64,000 bases of DNA from Parvularcula sp. IMCC14364 (lineage in GTDB: Bacteria; Pseudomonadota; Alphaproteobacteria; Caulobacterales; Parvularculaceae). Below are positions 44,925-53,997 of this stretch, piece by piece (the first letter of the stretch is position 1; every line of letters starts with the position of its first letter). A program made the translations under genes and the position numbers. The notes below the pieces were generated by a model, which had not been told where the DNA came from, ran no database searches, and worked only from the letters and a program-made list of their open reading frames with translations. Location of the stretch: the NCBI RefSeq assembly GCF_030758415.1, contig NZ_CP132334.1, positions 682,001 through 746,000 of the forward strand. The letters are read 5' to 3'.

Positions 44925-45932
44925 ATGAGCCAGATCACCTCTCTCTATGTCCATAAGGTTCTCAGTCATGCCAGCGCCGGCGTTGAGACGCGCGACCTGC
45001 TGGAGGGTCTGGGTCTTGCTTCTGACGGGACGATTGATCCCAAGCTGATGGTATCTGCAAACCGGTTTTATGACTTCTTCGCCACACTCGCGGGGCGCGA
45101 TCCTGACGGCCTGACCTTGCCGCTGCGCATTGGTGCGAGCATGAAAAGTGACGATTATGGCGCATTCGGTCTGGCCTGGAAATCCGCGCCCGACCTGCGG
45201 GGCTCTTATGTGCGATCGGCGCGCTATGGTCATGTTCTGGGCAGCGCTGAAACCTATACACTGCAGGAAAGCGATGATGGCTGGTTCTTCAACCTCGAGA
45301 AAGCCGGGGATGGGCGTCTTGGTATGCTGCTTTCGAATGAGGCCAGCATGTCAGCAGTAGAGGTCATCAGCAGGGAAGTCAGTACAGCCCGGTTTATGCC
45401 GCTCGCTGTTTATTTCAAACACGCCGCACGCGGGGACAGCTCTGTTTATGAGACGCATTTTGGCTGCCCGGTGCATTTTGAATCAGGTCGTGACGCGCTT
45501 CTTGTCAGTGAAGACATCATGAGCGCGCCCAACAAACTGGGCGACGAGACCATTGCCAGCTTCTTTGACCGTCATCTGGAACAGGAGCTTGCGACACTGA
45601 CAAATCATGACGGTCTTGAACAACGTGTCCGACGCGCTGTGGCAAATGTATTGAGCGAGGGTGTGCCAACTTTATCATTGATTGCTTCGGAACTGGGGAT
45701 CGGGAGCCGCACCCTGCAAAGACGTCTCTCCGAGGGTGGGCAGTCATTTCAAACTGTCGTCGATATGACGCGAAAAGATCTCGCGCTGCGGTTGCTGCGG
45801 GAAACCGACTACAGCCTTGCCGAAGTCGCCTTTTTAACGGGCTTCGCTGAGCAGAGTGGTTTTACCCGGGCGTTCAGGCGCTGGCTGGGACAGACCCCTC
45901 GCTCCTACCGCATCGGCACCGCAAAGACCTGA
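44925..45932 (+). CDS. AraC-family regulator with arabinose-binding-type N-terminal domain
   Basis: A 335-residue regulator: residues about 1-190 match the large N-terminal ligand domain found in OruR/ArgR-type AraC proteins (LTLPLRIGASMKSDDYGAFGLAWKSAPDLRGSY), and the C-terminal 90 residues hold two helix-turn-helix units (LSLIASELGIGSRTLQRRLSEGGQSFQ and LAEVAFLTGFAEQSGFTRAFRRWLGQTPRSYR, the AraC signature). It probably controls the three downstream genes on the same strand (NmrA-like, DUF4345, DUF1772), 108 bp away. The ligand is unknown. Confidence 0.9.
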   Translation: MSQITSLYVHKVLSHASAGVETRDLLEGLGLASDGTIDPKLMVSANRFYDFFATLAGRDPDGLTLPLRIGASMKSDDYGAFGLAWKSAPDLRGSYVRSARYGHVLGSAETYTLQESDDGWFFNLEKAGDGRLGMLLSNEASMSAVEVISREVSTARFMPLAVYFKHAARGDSSVYETHFGCPVHFESGRDALLVSEDIMSAPNKLGDETIASFFDRHLEQELATLTNHDGLEQRVRRAVANVLSEGVPTLSLIASELGIGSRTLQRRLSEGGQSFQTVVDMTRKDLALRLLRETDYSLAEVAFLTGFAEQSGFTRAFRRWLGQTPRSYRIGTAKT

Positions 45933-46040
45933 GCGTGTTTCGATTGTCGCGATCTGCCAAACGCCTGGCATGGTTCGACAAGAACTCTGACGCTGCCTCC
46001 CATATCCATTGACTTGCAGAAACTGAAAAGGAGCCAGTCA

Positions 46041-46886
46041 ATGAACATCCTGCGCAAAAAGAATGATCTTACTCTCGTGCTGGGCGGCACGGGTAAAACG
46101 GGCCGCCGGGTGGCCGAACGCCTGAAGGCCAAAGGCCATGAGGTCCGTATCGGATCGCGTTCAGCCGTCCCGTCTTTCGATTGGCACAATGAGAAAGGGT
46201 GGGACGCCTGCCTCAAAGGGGTTACGGCAGCCTACATTACCTATGCCCCTGACCTTGCCATGCCGGGCGCCCCCGACGCGATCCAGGCTTTTGTGGATCT
46301 CGCGAGACGGCGCGGCGTGAAACGCCTGGTCCTGTTGTCCGGTCGCGGCGAAGAGGAGGCGCAGGCCTGCGAGCGTATTGTTCAGGCCGCCGGTCTTGAG
46401 TGGACAATCGTTCGGGCAAGCTGGTTCCATCAGAACTTTTCTGAAGGCGCTTTTATCGACATGGTGCTGAGCGGCGTGATTACGCTGCCGGCGGGCGATC
46501 AGGTCGAGCCATTCGTCGATGTGGACGACATCGCTGATGTGGCTGTCGCCGCGTTGAGTGAAGATCACCACAATGGACAGGTCTATGAAGTCACAGGGCC
46601 TCGACTAATGACCATTTCTGATGTCGCGGCAGACCTGTCCCGCGTAACAGGGCGTGATATTGTCTTCGTAGATGTGCCCCATGCTGCCTTTGTCGCGGAG
46701 GTGGCCAGTTCTGGTGCGCCCAAGGATGTCGTCTGGATGCTGGATTATCTCTTTTCTACGGTTCTTGACGGGCGCAATGCCCATTTGTGTGATGGAGTAC
46801 AGCGTGCGCTCGGTCGTCCGCCTAAGGATTTCGCGGATTATGCGCGAGATGTCGCCGCCACCGGCACTTGGAGGGCACCGGCATGA
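46041..46886 (+). CDS. NmrA-like NAD(P)-binding protein
   Basis: A 281-residue Rossmann-fold protein of the atypical short-chain dehydrogenase (NmrA/SDR) group: LVLGGTGKTGRRVAERLKAKGHEVRIGSRS at the N terminus, RRGVKRLVLLSGRG, and WTIVRASWFHQNFSEG, all typical. The protein likely acts as a redox sensor or quinone/NADPH-dependent reductase. GAGG-rich AAAAGGAGCC lies before the ATG. Its stop overlaps the next start by 4 bases (ATGA), making an operon with DUF4345 and DUF1772 proteins. Confidence 0.88.
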   Translation: MNILRKKNDLTLVLGGTGKTGRRVAERLKAKGHEVRIGSRSAVPSFDWHNEKGWDACLKGVTAAYITYAPDLAMPGAPDAIQAFVDLARRRGVKRLVLLSGRGEEEAQACERIVQAAGLEWTIVRASWFHQNFSEGAFIDMVLSGVITLPAGDQVEPFVDVDDIADVAVAALSEDHHNGQVYEVTGPRLMTISDVAADLSRVTGRDIVFVDVPHAAFVAEVASSGAPKDVVWMLDYLFSTVLDGRNAHLCDGVQRALGRPPKDFADYARDVAATGTWRAPA

Positions 46887-47314
46887 AACGGTTGATCACA
46901 CGTACTGCGCTTGTCAGTTCTGGCGCACTTTTGGGCCTTGTCGGTGGTGGGCTGATGATTGCGCCACGGGCCTTCCTTGAAATGAGCCATGTGGTGGTGG
47001 AGCATGACCCTGGTCTGATGTCTGAATTGACCGCACCAAGTGGTATACTGATCATTACGGGAGCGTTCATGATCCTTGGGGCCATCAAGTCACGTTTTGC
47101 CTATCTCGCACTTTCCGTCGGCGCTATTGTCTATGGTAGCTACGGGATCGGGCGTCTGGTCAGCATGGGGCTTCACGGGTTGCCCGCCCAGTCGCTGGTC
47201 ACCGCGACAGCGATTGAACTTGGGATTGCAGTCTTTCTGGTCGCCTTGAGACTCACCGGAACATCGCCCAAGCGAAACCTCGCAGAAGCCTATATCGGCG
47301 GCGCTATTGTTTAA
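46883..47314 (+). CDS. DUF4345-like membrane protein
   Basis: A 143-residue four-helix membrane protein (helices about residues 10-30, 45-68, 72-90, 105-125) of the DUF4345-like type. Its ATG overlaps the NmrA-like stop by 4 bases, so it is translationally coupled. Functions in the family are unknown; it often accompanies NmrA-like and anthrone-oxygenase-like genes in AraC/TetR-controlled sets. Confidence 0.65.
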   Translation: MKRLITRTALVSSGALLGLVGGGLMIAPRAFLEMSHVVVEHDPGLMSELTAPSGILIITGAFMILGAIKSRFAYLALSVGAIVYGSYGIGRLVSMGLHGLPAQSLVTATAIELGIAVFLVALRLTGTSPKRNLAEAYIGGAIV

Positions 47315-47423
47315 CCGGTCTGCACACGGCCTACCGCGCGTCGCGCCAGACCCGGACCTAAATCTCAGGGTTGCTGAAAGCGAGAGCGACCTTTCTGGAA
47401 AAACACAACTAAGGATCACACCC

Positions 47424-47927
47424 ATGACCTATGAATGGCCCCTCTATTTCTGCCTTTTTCTGGCGCTCTGGAGCGCTGTTATTGGAGGCGTTTTCTCCGC
47501 CTTTTCCGAATTTATCATGTCCGGGTTGCTGAGGGCTGCACCTTCCGGCGGCATCGAGGCGATGCAACATATCAACCGGACTGTAATCAAAACCCAGTTC
47601 GTCGCCGGCATTCTCTCCATTGCGCTCTTTTCAGTTCTGTTCGCGCTTTACAGCCTGACCGTTTTTGAGGGAGCAGCGCGTGGAACGCTGATTTTTGCGC
47701 CGGTTGTCTATCTGCCGACCGTCTTTTTCATGACCATATTTGGCAATGTACCGATGAACAACAAGCTCGACCGTCTCGATCACACTTCTGCATCAGCGGA
47801 AGCCTATTGGATCAAGTATGGCCGGGACTGGACCCGACTTAATCATGTACGCTCGCTCGGCAGTATCCTGACGGCCGGGCTCTATGTCATCGCCGCCATT
47901 GCGCTCATCACCAGCGCGCAGGTCTGA
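47424..47927 (+). CDS. DUF1772 (anthrone oxygenase-like) membrane protein
   Basis: A 167-residue membrane protein with four helices and the DUF1772 signature: GGVFSAFSEFIMSGL near the N terminus, INRTVIKTQF, and GNVPMNNKLDRLD after the third helix, then W-x3-NHVRSLGSI. DUF1772 includes anthrone oxygenases of polyketide pathways, but most bacterial members have unknown substrates. It follows the DUF4345 gene by 109 bp; AAGGATC lies before the ATG. Confidence 0.85.
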   Translation: MTYEWPLYFCLFLALWSAVIGGVFSAFSEFIMSGLLRAAPSGGIEAMQHINRTVIKTQFVAGILSIALFSVLFALYSLTVFEGAARGTLIFAPVVYLPTVFFMTIFGNVPMNNKLDRLDHTSASAEAYWIKYGRDWTRLNHVRSLGSILTAGLYVIAAIALITSAQV

Positions 47928-48274
47928 GTTCAAAAAACACATGTTTCTGTGCGGCTTGTTGCCGCGCATTTACGTCATTCATGGGGCATAATTTTATGCT
48001 GCTCCTGACGCGATACCCGCCCCCTGGTGATCACTGTTTATTGCTTCAGGGGGCGAGCGGGGGTAGGGCGTGCTCTTATGTATGCAAGGTTTACCAAGGC
48101 GGTGCAGTTGTGGCGAATGCCGATAGGATGGATGAATAAATTGCAGATAGTGCCGATGACAGATAGTAAAGTACTCAAGGTTTATTTAAGGGTTCCAGAG
48201 TTTTTATGTCTTGGTTTTATATTGCTATATTCGCTCTAAAAGAGCTCCTGTGGGCAGGAGGAGGCATCCTTCTA
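47928..48274. other. Intergenic region at left edge of the IS-rich region
   Basis: No supported gene. It holds the second copy of the 38-bp repeat (48070-48107) and a CTCCTG/CAGGAG inverted repeat (48245-48260). ORFs here are short and atypical; the region may be remnant of a displaced gene. Confidence 0.4.
48070..48107 (+). repeat. 38-bp dispersed repeat, copy 2
   Basis: 33 of 38 bases match 44785-44822, in the same orientation. Confidence 0.5.
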
Positions 48275-49108
48275 GGGTCTGTACCCAATTTAACTGATTG
48301 ATTTGTTTGTGCAAAGCGTGATTCAGGGATTTCCGAAAGGGAGTCTTAAATGGCGCGGTTTGATTTGTCGGATGAAGAATGGGCGGTGATTGAACCGTTG
48401 TTGCCAAAGGTTAGCCGCGGCCCGAAGCGCAAAGATGATCGTACGATCCTGAACGGCATCTTTTACATTTTGCGCACAGGCGCGCCATGGCGGGACTTGC
48501 CGGAACGATATGGACCGTACACGACTGCTTACAATCGGTATAACAGGTGGGGCGAGCGCGGCGTCTGGAAGGGCATATTCGATGCGCTCGCTGAAGAATG
48601 TGAGGACAGTCTGATCTTCATAGACGCCTCGATTGTCAAAGCTCACCGCGCAGCGAGTGGCTCAAAAAGGGGGAACTGGCGGAAGATATTGGACGCTCAC
48701 GGGGCGGTCGCACAAGCAAAGTTCACGTGGCCGTAGATGAAAATGGCAGGCCATTGCGCATTGAGGTCACTGGCGGCCATGTTCATGACAGCCAGGTGAT
48801 GAATGTCTTCCTCGACTGGGAGATGCCGCCTCTGGCGATGGTCCTGGACAAAGCCTATGGCAGTGCGAAGATCAGGCGCGATATCGCCGATGAAGGTGCG
48901 TTGGCGGTTATTCCCGCCAAGTCCAATGCGCGCAATCCGGTCCCGCATGACACCAGCCTTTACGCCATGCGTAATATTGTCGAGCGGTTCTTCTGCAAAA
49001 TGAAAGACATGAGACGGCTGGCTACACGGTTCGAGAAATCTCGAAGGAACTTCATCAACATGATATATCTCTTCGCAGCAAAATGCTGGATCAATTGAGT
49101 CCACACCC
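48275..49108 (+). mobile_element. IS5-family (IS427-like) element, copy 1
   Basis: 834 bp with imperfect ends (GGGTCTGTACCCAATT and GGGTGTGGACTCAATT, 13 of 16). TA flanks both ends (48273-48274 and 49109-49110), the duplication expected for this group. The copy at 50193-51026 has the same length in the opposite orientation. Confidence 0.9.
48350..49098 (+). CDS. IS427-like transposase, two frames joined by -1 frameshift
   Basis: The first frame (48350-48736) encodes MARFDLSDEEW...; the second (to 49098) gives the C-terminal part ending FAAKCWIN. They overlap, and the run AAAAAGGGGG (48664-48673) is a classic -1 slippery site; reading one base back there gives a continuous product, ...GSKRGELAEDIGRSRGG..., of about 250 residues. 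DDE acids are in FIDASIVKAHR, MVLDKAYGS and the VERFF block. The layout equals that of IS427-group elements, so the two-frame form is normal and not a defect. Confidence 0.9.
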
Positions 49109-49128
49109 TAACCTGTCAAAGCCACTAA

Positions 49129-50058
49129 GAGCCTGATCCAAAAGTATCTGGGTGATTTCAACGACTTATGATTCTCTTTGTTTGCTTAAGACACGGAGGA
49201 TCAGATGAGTTGGAATGAAACCACCCGCACATATTATGACCGCAGTTTCCTGCGCTATGCAAGTGATCTGACGGACGACGAATGGGCTTTGATTGAACCT
49301 GAAATACCTCTTCCAAATCGGATGGGGCGTCCTCGCAAGTGGCCGATGCGGGAGATCATGAACGCCTTGTTGTATATCGCGTCTACTGGCTGCCAATGGC
49401 GCATGTTACCAAGGGATTTCCCGCCTTTTTCGACGGTTCAGAAATATTTTTATTGGTGGCGTGATGACAGATTGCTGGAAAAGATCAATCACCGCCTGCT
49501 GTTTGAATGCCGCGAAGCACACGGCAGAAGCCCACACCCCAGCGCAGGTGTGATCGATAGCCAGTCGGTTAAAACCACAGAAAGTGGCGGTATTACTGGC
49601 TTTGACGCGGGCAAAAATATAAAAGGCCGCAAGCGGCATATTCTGACGGATACGGAAGGCTTTCTGGTGACAGCACTTGTGCATGCCGCGGATGTACAGG
49701 ATCGCGACGGCGCACCAGCGGTGTTGATGGAAGCGCGAGACAAATTTCCATGGCTTCGCCATATCTTTGCCGATGGTGGCTATGCGGGAGATAAGCTAAA
49801 GCGCAAACTTAAAAAAGTCGGTCCATTCCGGATGGAAATCATCAAGCGATCCGATAAAATGAAAGGCTTTAAAGTCCTGCCCCGGCGATGGGTCGTAGAA
49901 CGCACATTCGCATGGTTAGGGCGATCACGCCGTCTCGCCAAGGATTGGGAACGATGCTGGACCTCAGCTATCGCATGGCTATTCATGGCTCACATCCGTA
50001 TCGCAACAAGACGACTGGCAAGAGCATGTTTCATATGAAAGACTTTTGATTCAGACTC
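49129..50058 (+). mobile_element. IS5-family (IS1031-like) element, copy 1
   Basis: 930 bp with terminal repeats GAGCCTGATCCAAAAGT and GAGTCTGAATCAAAAGT (14 of 17). A TAA duplication flanks it (49126-49128 and 50059-50061), fitting the TNA target of this group. The copy at 55537-56466 has the same length and orientation. Confidence 0.92.
49205..50038 (+). CDS. IS1031-like IS5-family transposase
   Basis: A 277-residue DDE transposase: N-terminal DLTDDEWALIEPEIPLPNRMGRPRKWPMREIMNALLYI, GVIDSQSVKTTESGG (first Asp), FADGGYAGDKLKR (second Asp) and VVERTFAWLGRSRRLAKDWE (Glu). GGAGG lies 7 bases before the ATG. The gene is intact. It differs from the second copy by one amino acid (Ala in FADGGYAGD, Thr there), so transposition was recent. 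Confidence 0.95.
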   Translation: MSWNETTRTYYDRSFLRYASDLTDDEWALIEPEIPLPNRMGRPRKWPMREIMNALLYIASTGCQWRMLPRDFPPFSTVQKYFYWWRDDRLLEKINHRLLFECREAHGRSPHPSAGVIDSQSVKTTESGGITGFDAGKNIKGRKRHILTDTEGFLVTALVHAADVQDRDGAPAVLMEARDKFPWLRHIFADGGYAGDKLKRKLKKVGPFRMEIIKRSDKMKGFKVLPRRWVVERTFAWLGRSRRLAKDWERCWTSAIAWLFMAHIRIATRRLARACFI

Positions 50059-50192
50059 TAAGGCCCCACGCCAGCCCAGGTCATATGCGATAAAGCTAGT
50101 TAGTGCTGATACTGTTTTACTTGCACACATCAAATAGGCCCACAATTATTGATTTGGACGCATTTGGTTTAACAAATCCCTTGCTTCAGCTA

Positions 50193-51026
50193 GGGTGTGG
50201 ACTCAATTGATCCAGCATTTTGCTGCGAAGAGATATATCATGTTGATGAAGTTCCTTCGAGATTTCTCGAACCGTGTAGCCAGCCGTCTCATGTCTTTCA
50301 TTTTGCAGAAGAACCGCTCGACAATATTACGCATGGCGTAAAGGCTGGTGTCATGCGGGACCGGATTGCGCGCATTGGACTTGGCGGGAATAACCGCCAA
50401 CGCACCTTCATCGGCGATATCGCGCCTGATCTTCGCACTGCCATAGGCTTTGTCCAGGACCATCGCCAGAGGCGGCATCTCCCAGTCGAGGAAGACATTC
50501 ATCACCTGGCTGTCATGAACATGGCCGCCAGTGACCTCAATGCGCAATGGCCTGCCATTTTCATCTACGGCCACGTGAACTTTGCTTGTGCGACCGCCCC
50601 GTGAGCGTCCAATATCTTCCGCCAGTTCCCCCTTTTTGAGCCACTCGCTGCGCGGTGAGCTTTGACAATCGAGGCGTCTATGAAGATCAGACTGTCCTCA
50701 CATTCTTCAGCGAGCGCATCGAATATGCCCTTCCAGACGCCGCGCTCGCCCCACCTGTTATACCGATTGTAAGCAGTCGTGTACGGTCCATATCGTTCCG
50801 GCAAGTCCCGCCATGGCGCGCCTGTGCGCAAAATGTAAAAGATGCCGTTCAGGATCGTACGATCATCTTTGCGCTTCGGGCCGCGGCTAACCTTTGGCAA
50901 CAACGGTTCAATCACCGCCCATTCTTCATCCGACAAATCAAACCGCGCCATTTAAGACTCCCTTTCGGAAATCCCTGAATCACGCTTTGCACAAACAAAT
51001 CAATCAGTTAAATTGGGTACAGACCC
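50193..51026 (-). mobile_element. IS5-family (IS427-like) element, copy 2
   Basis: 834 bp, inverted relative to 48275-49108, with the same ends and TA at both sides (50191-50192 and 51027-51028). It is inserted near the 3' end of the hydrolase pseudogene. Confidence 0.92.
50203..50951 (-). CDS. IS427-like transposase, copy 2, two frames
   Basis: Same two-frame product as copy 1: first frame 50951-50565, second from there to 50203. The slippery run is at 50628-50637 (C5T5 on the plus strand). Predicted proteins are identical to copy 1, so both are probably functional. Confidence 0.9.
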
Positions 51027-51894
51027 TAGTATCTCATGTAGGATGGCAGGTGGTCTTTTGGGATCAACAAGCATCAAATCAATCGATGTGGATGCATCCA
51101 AGCCAACAATCGCTTCATCTCCGCTATCGAAGAACCCTGACCAAATATCCCCGTAGAATTGCTGATACTGACTGAGTTGCTTTTTCTTTCGAACATTCGT
51201 TGCGGCACGCGTAAGTCGATCGCCAAGTCGGCGTTTGCGGTGCCCTAAAAAGAACAGAACTGACAGAACCAACGTAGAAAAATAAAAAAGTGAGTACGGA
51301 AGTGGCCATTGGCTGTCCCAAAAGGAACGAAAAGAGTTGTATTCATAAATGGCGAAGGCATACGGTATGGAAAATATAAACATCCCCAAAACTAAGGTAA
51401 TAACCCTATAGTCATCTAATTTCATGACATTCGAAGTAGAAAAAAACTCCTAATGGGATTTATAAAAGGAGTACCCACTGTGAACCAAAAATGAAGATTT
51501 TGGAGGTTTGGTTCTTTGGTTTTGACTTCACTATCAAATGAAACTCCTCCAGCCGGGAATTCAATCTGCGAAAACCGCAGCGCATCGGCAATTACGTTAC
51601 CCCCATGACTGTGCGCTATGGCACCATATGGAATTCCCTCATTCTCAACAGTTTCAAAATGCTTGAGAAGTTCCAGTGCTGCGCCGCGACGTTCAAACTC
51701 GCTATTATTTCCGGACCAATGAAATGGGAAAAAATGCAAAGGCTCAGATATCCGAGATTGCAGTTTTTTTTGAAACTCTGAGCCCTTTTGCCACCATTGT
51801 TCTCCATCATCAGATAGATCGGCAGCATTGGTCCCGTGCACCGTGAATATCAGCATGACCCTTCCCCTCTATCTCCTTTTGTTGTTTAGCATAC

Positions 51895-52205
51895 CTATAC
51901 GCTCCAGCCCATATTCATGTAGCAAATTTCTGATGGGATTCGGGGAAACACGTCAGCTGGTAGGCGCGCATTGAGATCCTGATGTAGCCCGATTATACTT
52001 TAGTATTTTAGCCATCTTGTGATGACCGTTTTTGCCTGCTCTTTAGTCGTGAACCATTCCGCATTCAGAAATTCGTGGCGTAGCGTGCCATTGAAATGCT
52101 CGTTGTATCAATTCTCCCAAGGAGAGCCCGAATAGTTTCGGATTGGATCAAAGCAACTTTGGTGAGACATTCCTGAAAGCTGACTCAAGAGCATTCCGGC
52201 CCGTC
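51895..52205 (-). pseudogene. IS3-family transposase remnant
   Basis: Minus-strand translation shows degraded pieces of an IS3-type OrfB integrase core: DGPEC, SGSPWEN, then (after an in-frame TGA) YNEHFNGTLRHEFLNAEWFTTKEQAKTVITRW, and a tail ending in a stop at 51895-51897. Stops and frameshifts make it non-functional. It marks an older IS insertion. Confidence 0.65.
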
Positions 52206-52270
52206 GTTTGATGATGGACAGCGGTTAAGTAATCAGCGGCTTGATGTCGGGACAGCTATGTGAGTGGTAG

Positions 52271-52579
52271 CTAACACCCTGGGGGAGTTCCAAAGTGCAG
52301 TGCCGTCACATAAATTGATGCCTCTGTATTGTTCTCCAGAACCCATTGCTTATCGCTGCCCGCAGCTGAACGGAGAACATAACCACCTTCTATATTTCCA
52401 CTTGAAATGGCGGATACGAACAAGATGCCGTTGTCAGTAGTAAACATCTTATCGCTGTTGCCCTGCATGAAATAGTAGACGCCACTTTTTTTGGCTGGAC
52501 ACTCTACTGGCTCGGACTGCCATCTGCTTTGATGTTTAGCAGATGGGAAGAATATTAATTGTCGGGCTGTATCGGCCAT
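52271..52579 (-). CDS. Hypothetical protein paired with metallophosphatase
   Basis: A 102-residue protein with no signal peptide, membrane segment or known motif; it appears beta-rich (GVYYFMQGNSDKMFTTDNGILFVSAISSGNIEGGYVLRSAAG...WVLENNTEASIYVTALHFG). It starts 6 bp after the metallophosphatase stop and has AGAGGAG 9 bases before the ATG, so it is in the same operon. The IS3 remnant begins 66 bp downstream, so truncation of a longer gene cannot be ruled out. Confidence 0.6.
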   Translation of the reverse strand: MADTARQLIFFPSAKHQSRWQSEPVECPAKKSGVYYFMQGNSDKMFTTDNGILFVSAISSGNIEGGYVLRSAAGSDKQWVLENNTEASIYVTALHFGTPPGC

Positions 52580-52585
52580 CAGGCT

Positions 52586-53647
52586 TTACTCCTCTGCGAC
52601 TGCCTCTGTATCATTCGGGTCTCGCGGCACCCACCACGGTCGACGATATTTCTGTTCGAAGTCTTTCTCCAGAACGCCGTCCAGCAATATGTTGGCCATC
52701 ACCGGGCCATCCTCCGTCACGGTCATCCAAACGAAGTGGTCAAACTCACCATAGTTGGGCCCACGCACATTAGAGACGCCGCCTGTCGTGGCAAGAGCGA
52801 TGCGTTCATGCGTGTGCGGTCCTTCTTCATTGGCATCATATTCGTAGGTGTGCATGTGACCCGCAAAGGCGGTGTAGTCGCGATCAGAGAGCATCCCCTC
52901 GATCTCTAGCCACTCTGGCACCTCGTCATCAAAGCGCTCCCATGGGCCTTCCACTGAGGGTTCCCCATCGGTCCGCTTCCAGCCCTGGCGCCAGTAAGGG
53001 CGGTGCATCATCAAGAAAGTCCAGCGGACATCATCATGCTCGTCGAGGGTTTCTTCCAGCCAGGCCAGTTGCTCTTCCTGCTCTTCAGCCCAGTTTCCAC
53101 GACGCTGGCTGTGACCGGAGATGCCTTCCCGATCGAATAGAGCAGAGTTCAAAATAATGAATAGAACGTCCTTATAGGTGAAGCTGTAATAGCTGGGGCC
53201 ATAGCGCTCTTCCCAGACGTTTGCCATGACTTGATTTGAGTAATCATGATTGCCCGGCGTAAAGAAAAATGGTGCATCGAGAACGCTCACAAAGCCATCT
53301 AGTTCATCCCACTCTTTCTCGAGCTGGGAACGATCTTCGGTGTAACCCTGGATCAGGTCACCGACACTGACCACGAAAGCTGGCTGCATCAGGTTCACCG
53401 TCTCCATCGCTGGTCCAAAGATTCCTTCGCGCTCGCCGCCTGTGCGGTCCGTGACAACCACGAAATGAAATCTGGCATCGCTGTCCAATGCCTCCAGCGA
53501 GGTCCATGGCGTTGCCTCACTCTCGATTGGCGGGGAGGGCTCAATCTTGTGGCTGTGGTTGTGGTGATTATGGCCATGAGTAGTTTGTGCTGATGCGCAA
53601 CCGGCCAAAATAAACACTAATGCACCGAGAAATAACAACCTCATCAC
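52586..53647 (-). CDS. Calcineurin-like metallophosphatase, lipoprotein
   Basis: A 353-residue lipoprotein (signal ending LAGC, Cys17) with a His-rich segment after the lipidation site (HGHNHHNHSHK), then a calcineurin-type metallophosphoesterase domain: FVVVTDRTGG (first Asp), VSVGDLIQGY (second Asp), FFTPGNHDY (GNHD), LMMHRPYW and FAGHMHTYEYDA (GHxH), all dinuclear metal ligands. Predicted to hydrolyse phosphoesters at the periplasmic face of a membrane. It lies in the island between IS remnants and the HTH/AlpA genes and is cotranscribed with a small ORF downstream. The poly-His stretch may bind metal. Confidence 0.88.
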   Translation of the reverse strand: MMRLLFLGALVFILAGCASAQTTHGHNHHNHSHKIEPSPPIESEATPWTSLEALDSDARFHFVVVTDRTGGEREGIFGPAMETVNLMQPAFVVSVGDLIQGYTEDRSQLEKEWDELDGFVSVLDAPFFFTPGNHDYSNQVMANVWEERYGPSYYSFTYKDVLFIILNSALFDREGISGHSQRRGNWAEEQEEQLAWLEETLDEHDDVRWTFLMMHRPYWRQGWKRTDGEPSVEGPWERFDDEVPEWLEIEGMLSDRDYTAFAGHMHTYEYDANEEGPHTHERIALATTGGVSNVRGPNYGEFDHFVWMTVTEDGPVMANILLDGVLEKDFEQKYRRPWWVPRDPNDTEAVAEE

Positions 53648-53997
53648 CCTCTCCTTTTGGGGGAGATGCTAACGATTGATTTTTACAATCGTGTGACGAT
53701 TTGCGCCTCTAACATTATATGATCAAATCGTGGTCGGGATATGTGTTCAGGTGTCTGTTTTTGATTATAGGCGAGAATAATTTTCCAATTGATTTCGAAA
53801 AAAGGCGCAATGGATTTGTTCCCTCGCTCCATACGGGCGCATGGTGCCTTGAGGGTGGAGTCCACCCAGTGAATTCCGGTTGAGGGGGCGTGCGATTTCA
53901 AACCCCTGACCTTTCCCCGCACGGATAAAAGGCGAAGCCCCTTAATATATTATTTCCTAGGTCTATGTGACCCCCTCAGAGGGTCAATCTGACCCTA
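53648..53997. other. Intergenic region with GACCC/GGGTC half-sites
   Basis: No supported gene in 350 bp. Features: an odd palindrome with GGGTGGA/TCCACCC arms at 53853-53867 and three half-sites, GACCC (53969-53973), GGGTC (53981-53985) and GACCC (53991-53995), at the end of the HTH gene. These overlapping inverted repeats may be binding sites for an island protein or form a hairpin. Confidence 0.4.

Larger units (their letters stand above)
50146..51856 (-). pseudogene. Alpha/beta-hydrolase-like membrane protein, frameshifted and split by an IS
   Basis: On the minus strand a start at 51856 gives MLIFTVHGTNAADL..., with a lipase-like GAIAHSHGGNVIADAL nucleophile elbow (Ser), then stops at 51422. 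The next frame (MKLDDYRVITLVLG..., with two helices) overlaps it by 4 bases. A T7 run lies just before; one extra T would join the frames (…SFFSTSNVMKLDDY…). The second frame is then cut by an IS427-like copy (50193-51026). Removing it and one TA restores the frame to a TAA at 50146-50148 (…ILAEARDLLNQMRPNQ). The intact gene would encode a serine hydrolase domain plus membrane domain. If the two frames are not one gene, they would be overlapping neighbours. Confidence 0.65.

Noticed and set aside
48027-48239. 70-aa ORF left of the first IS427-like copy
   Set aside because: No ribosome-binding site, atypical composition, and it contains the dispersed repeat.
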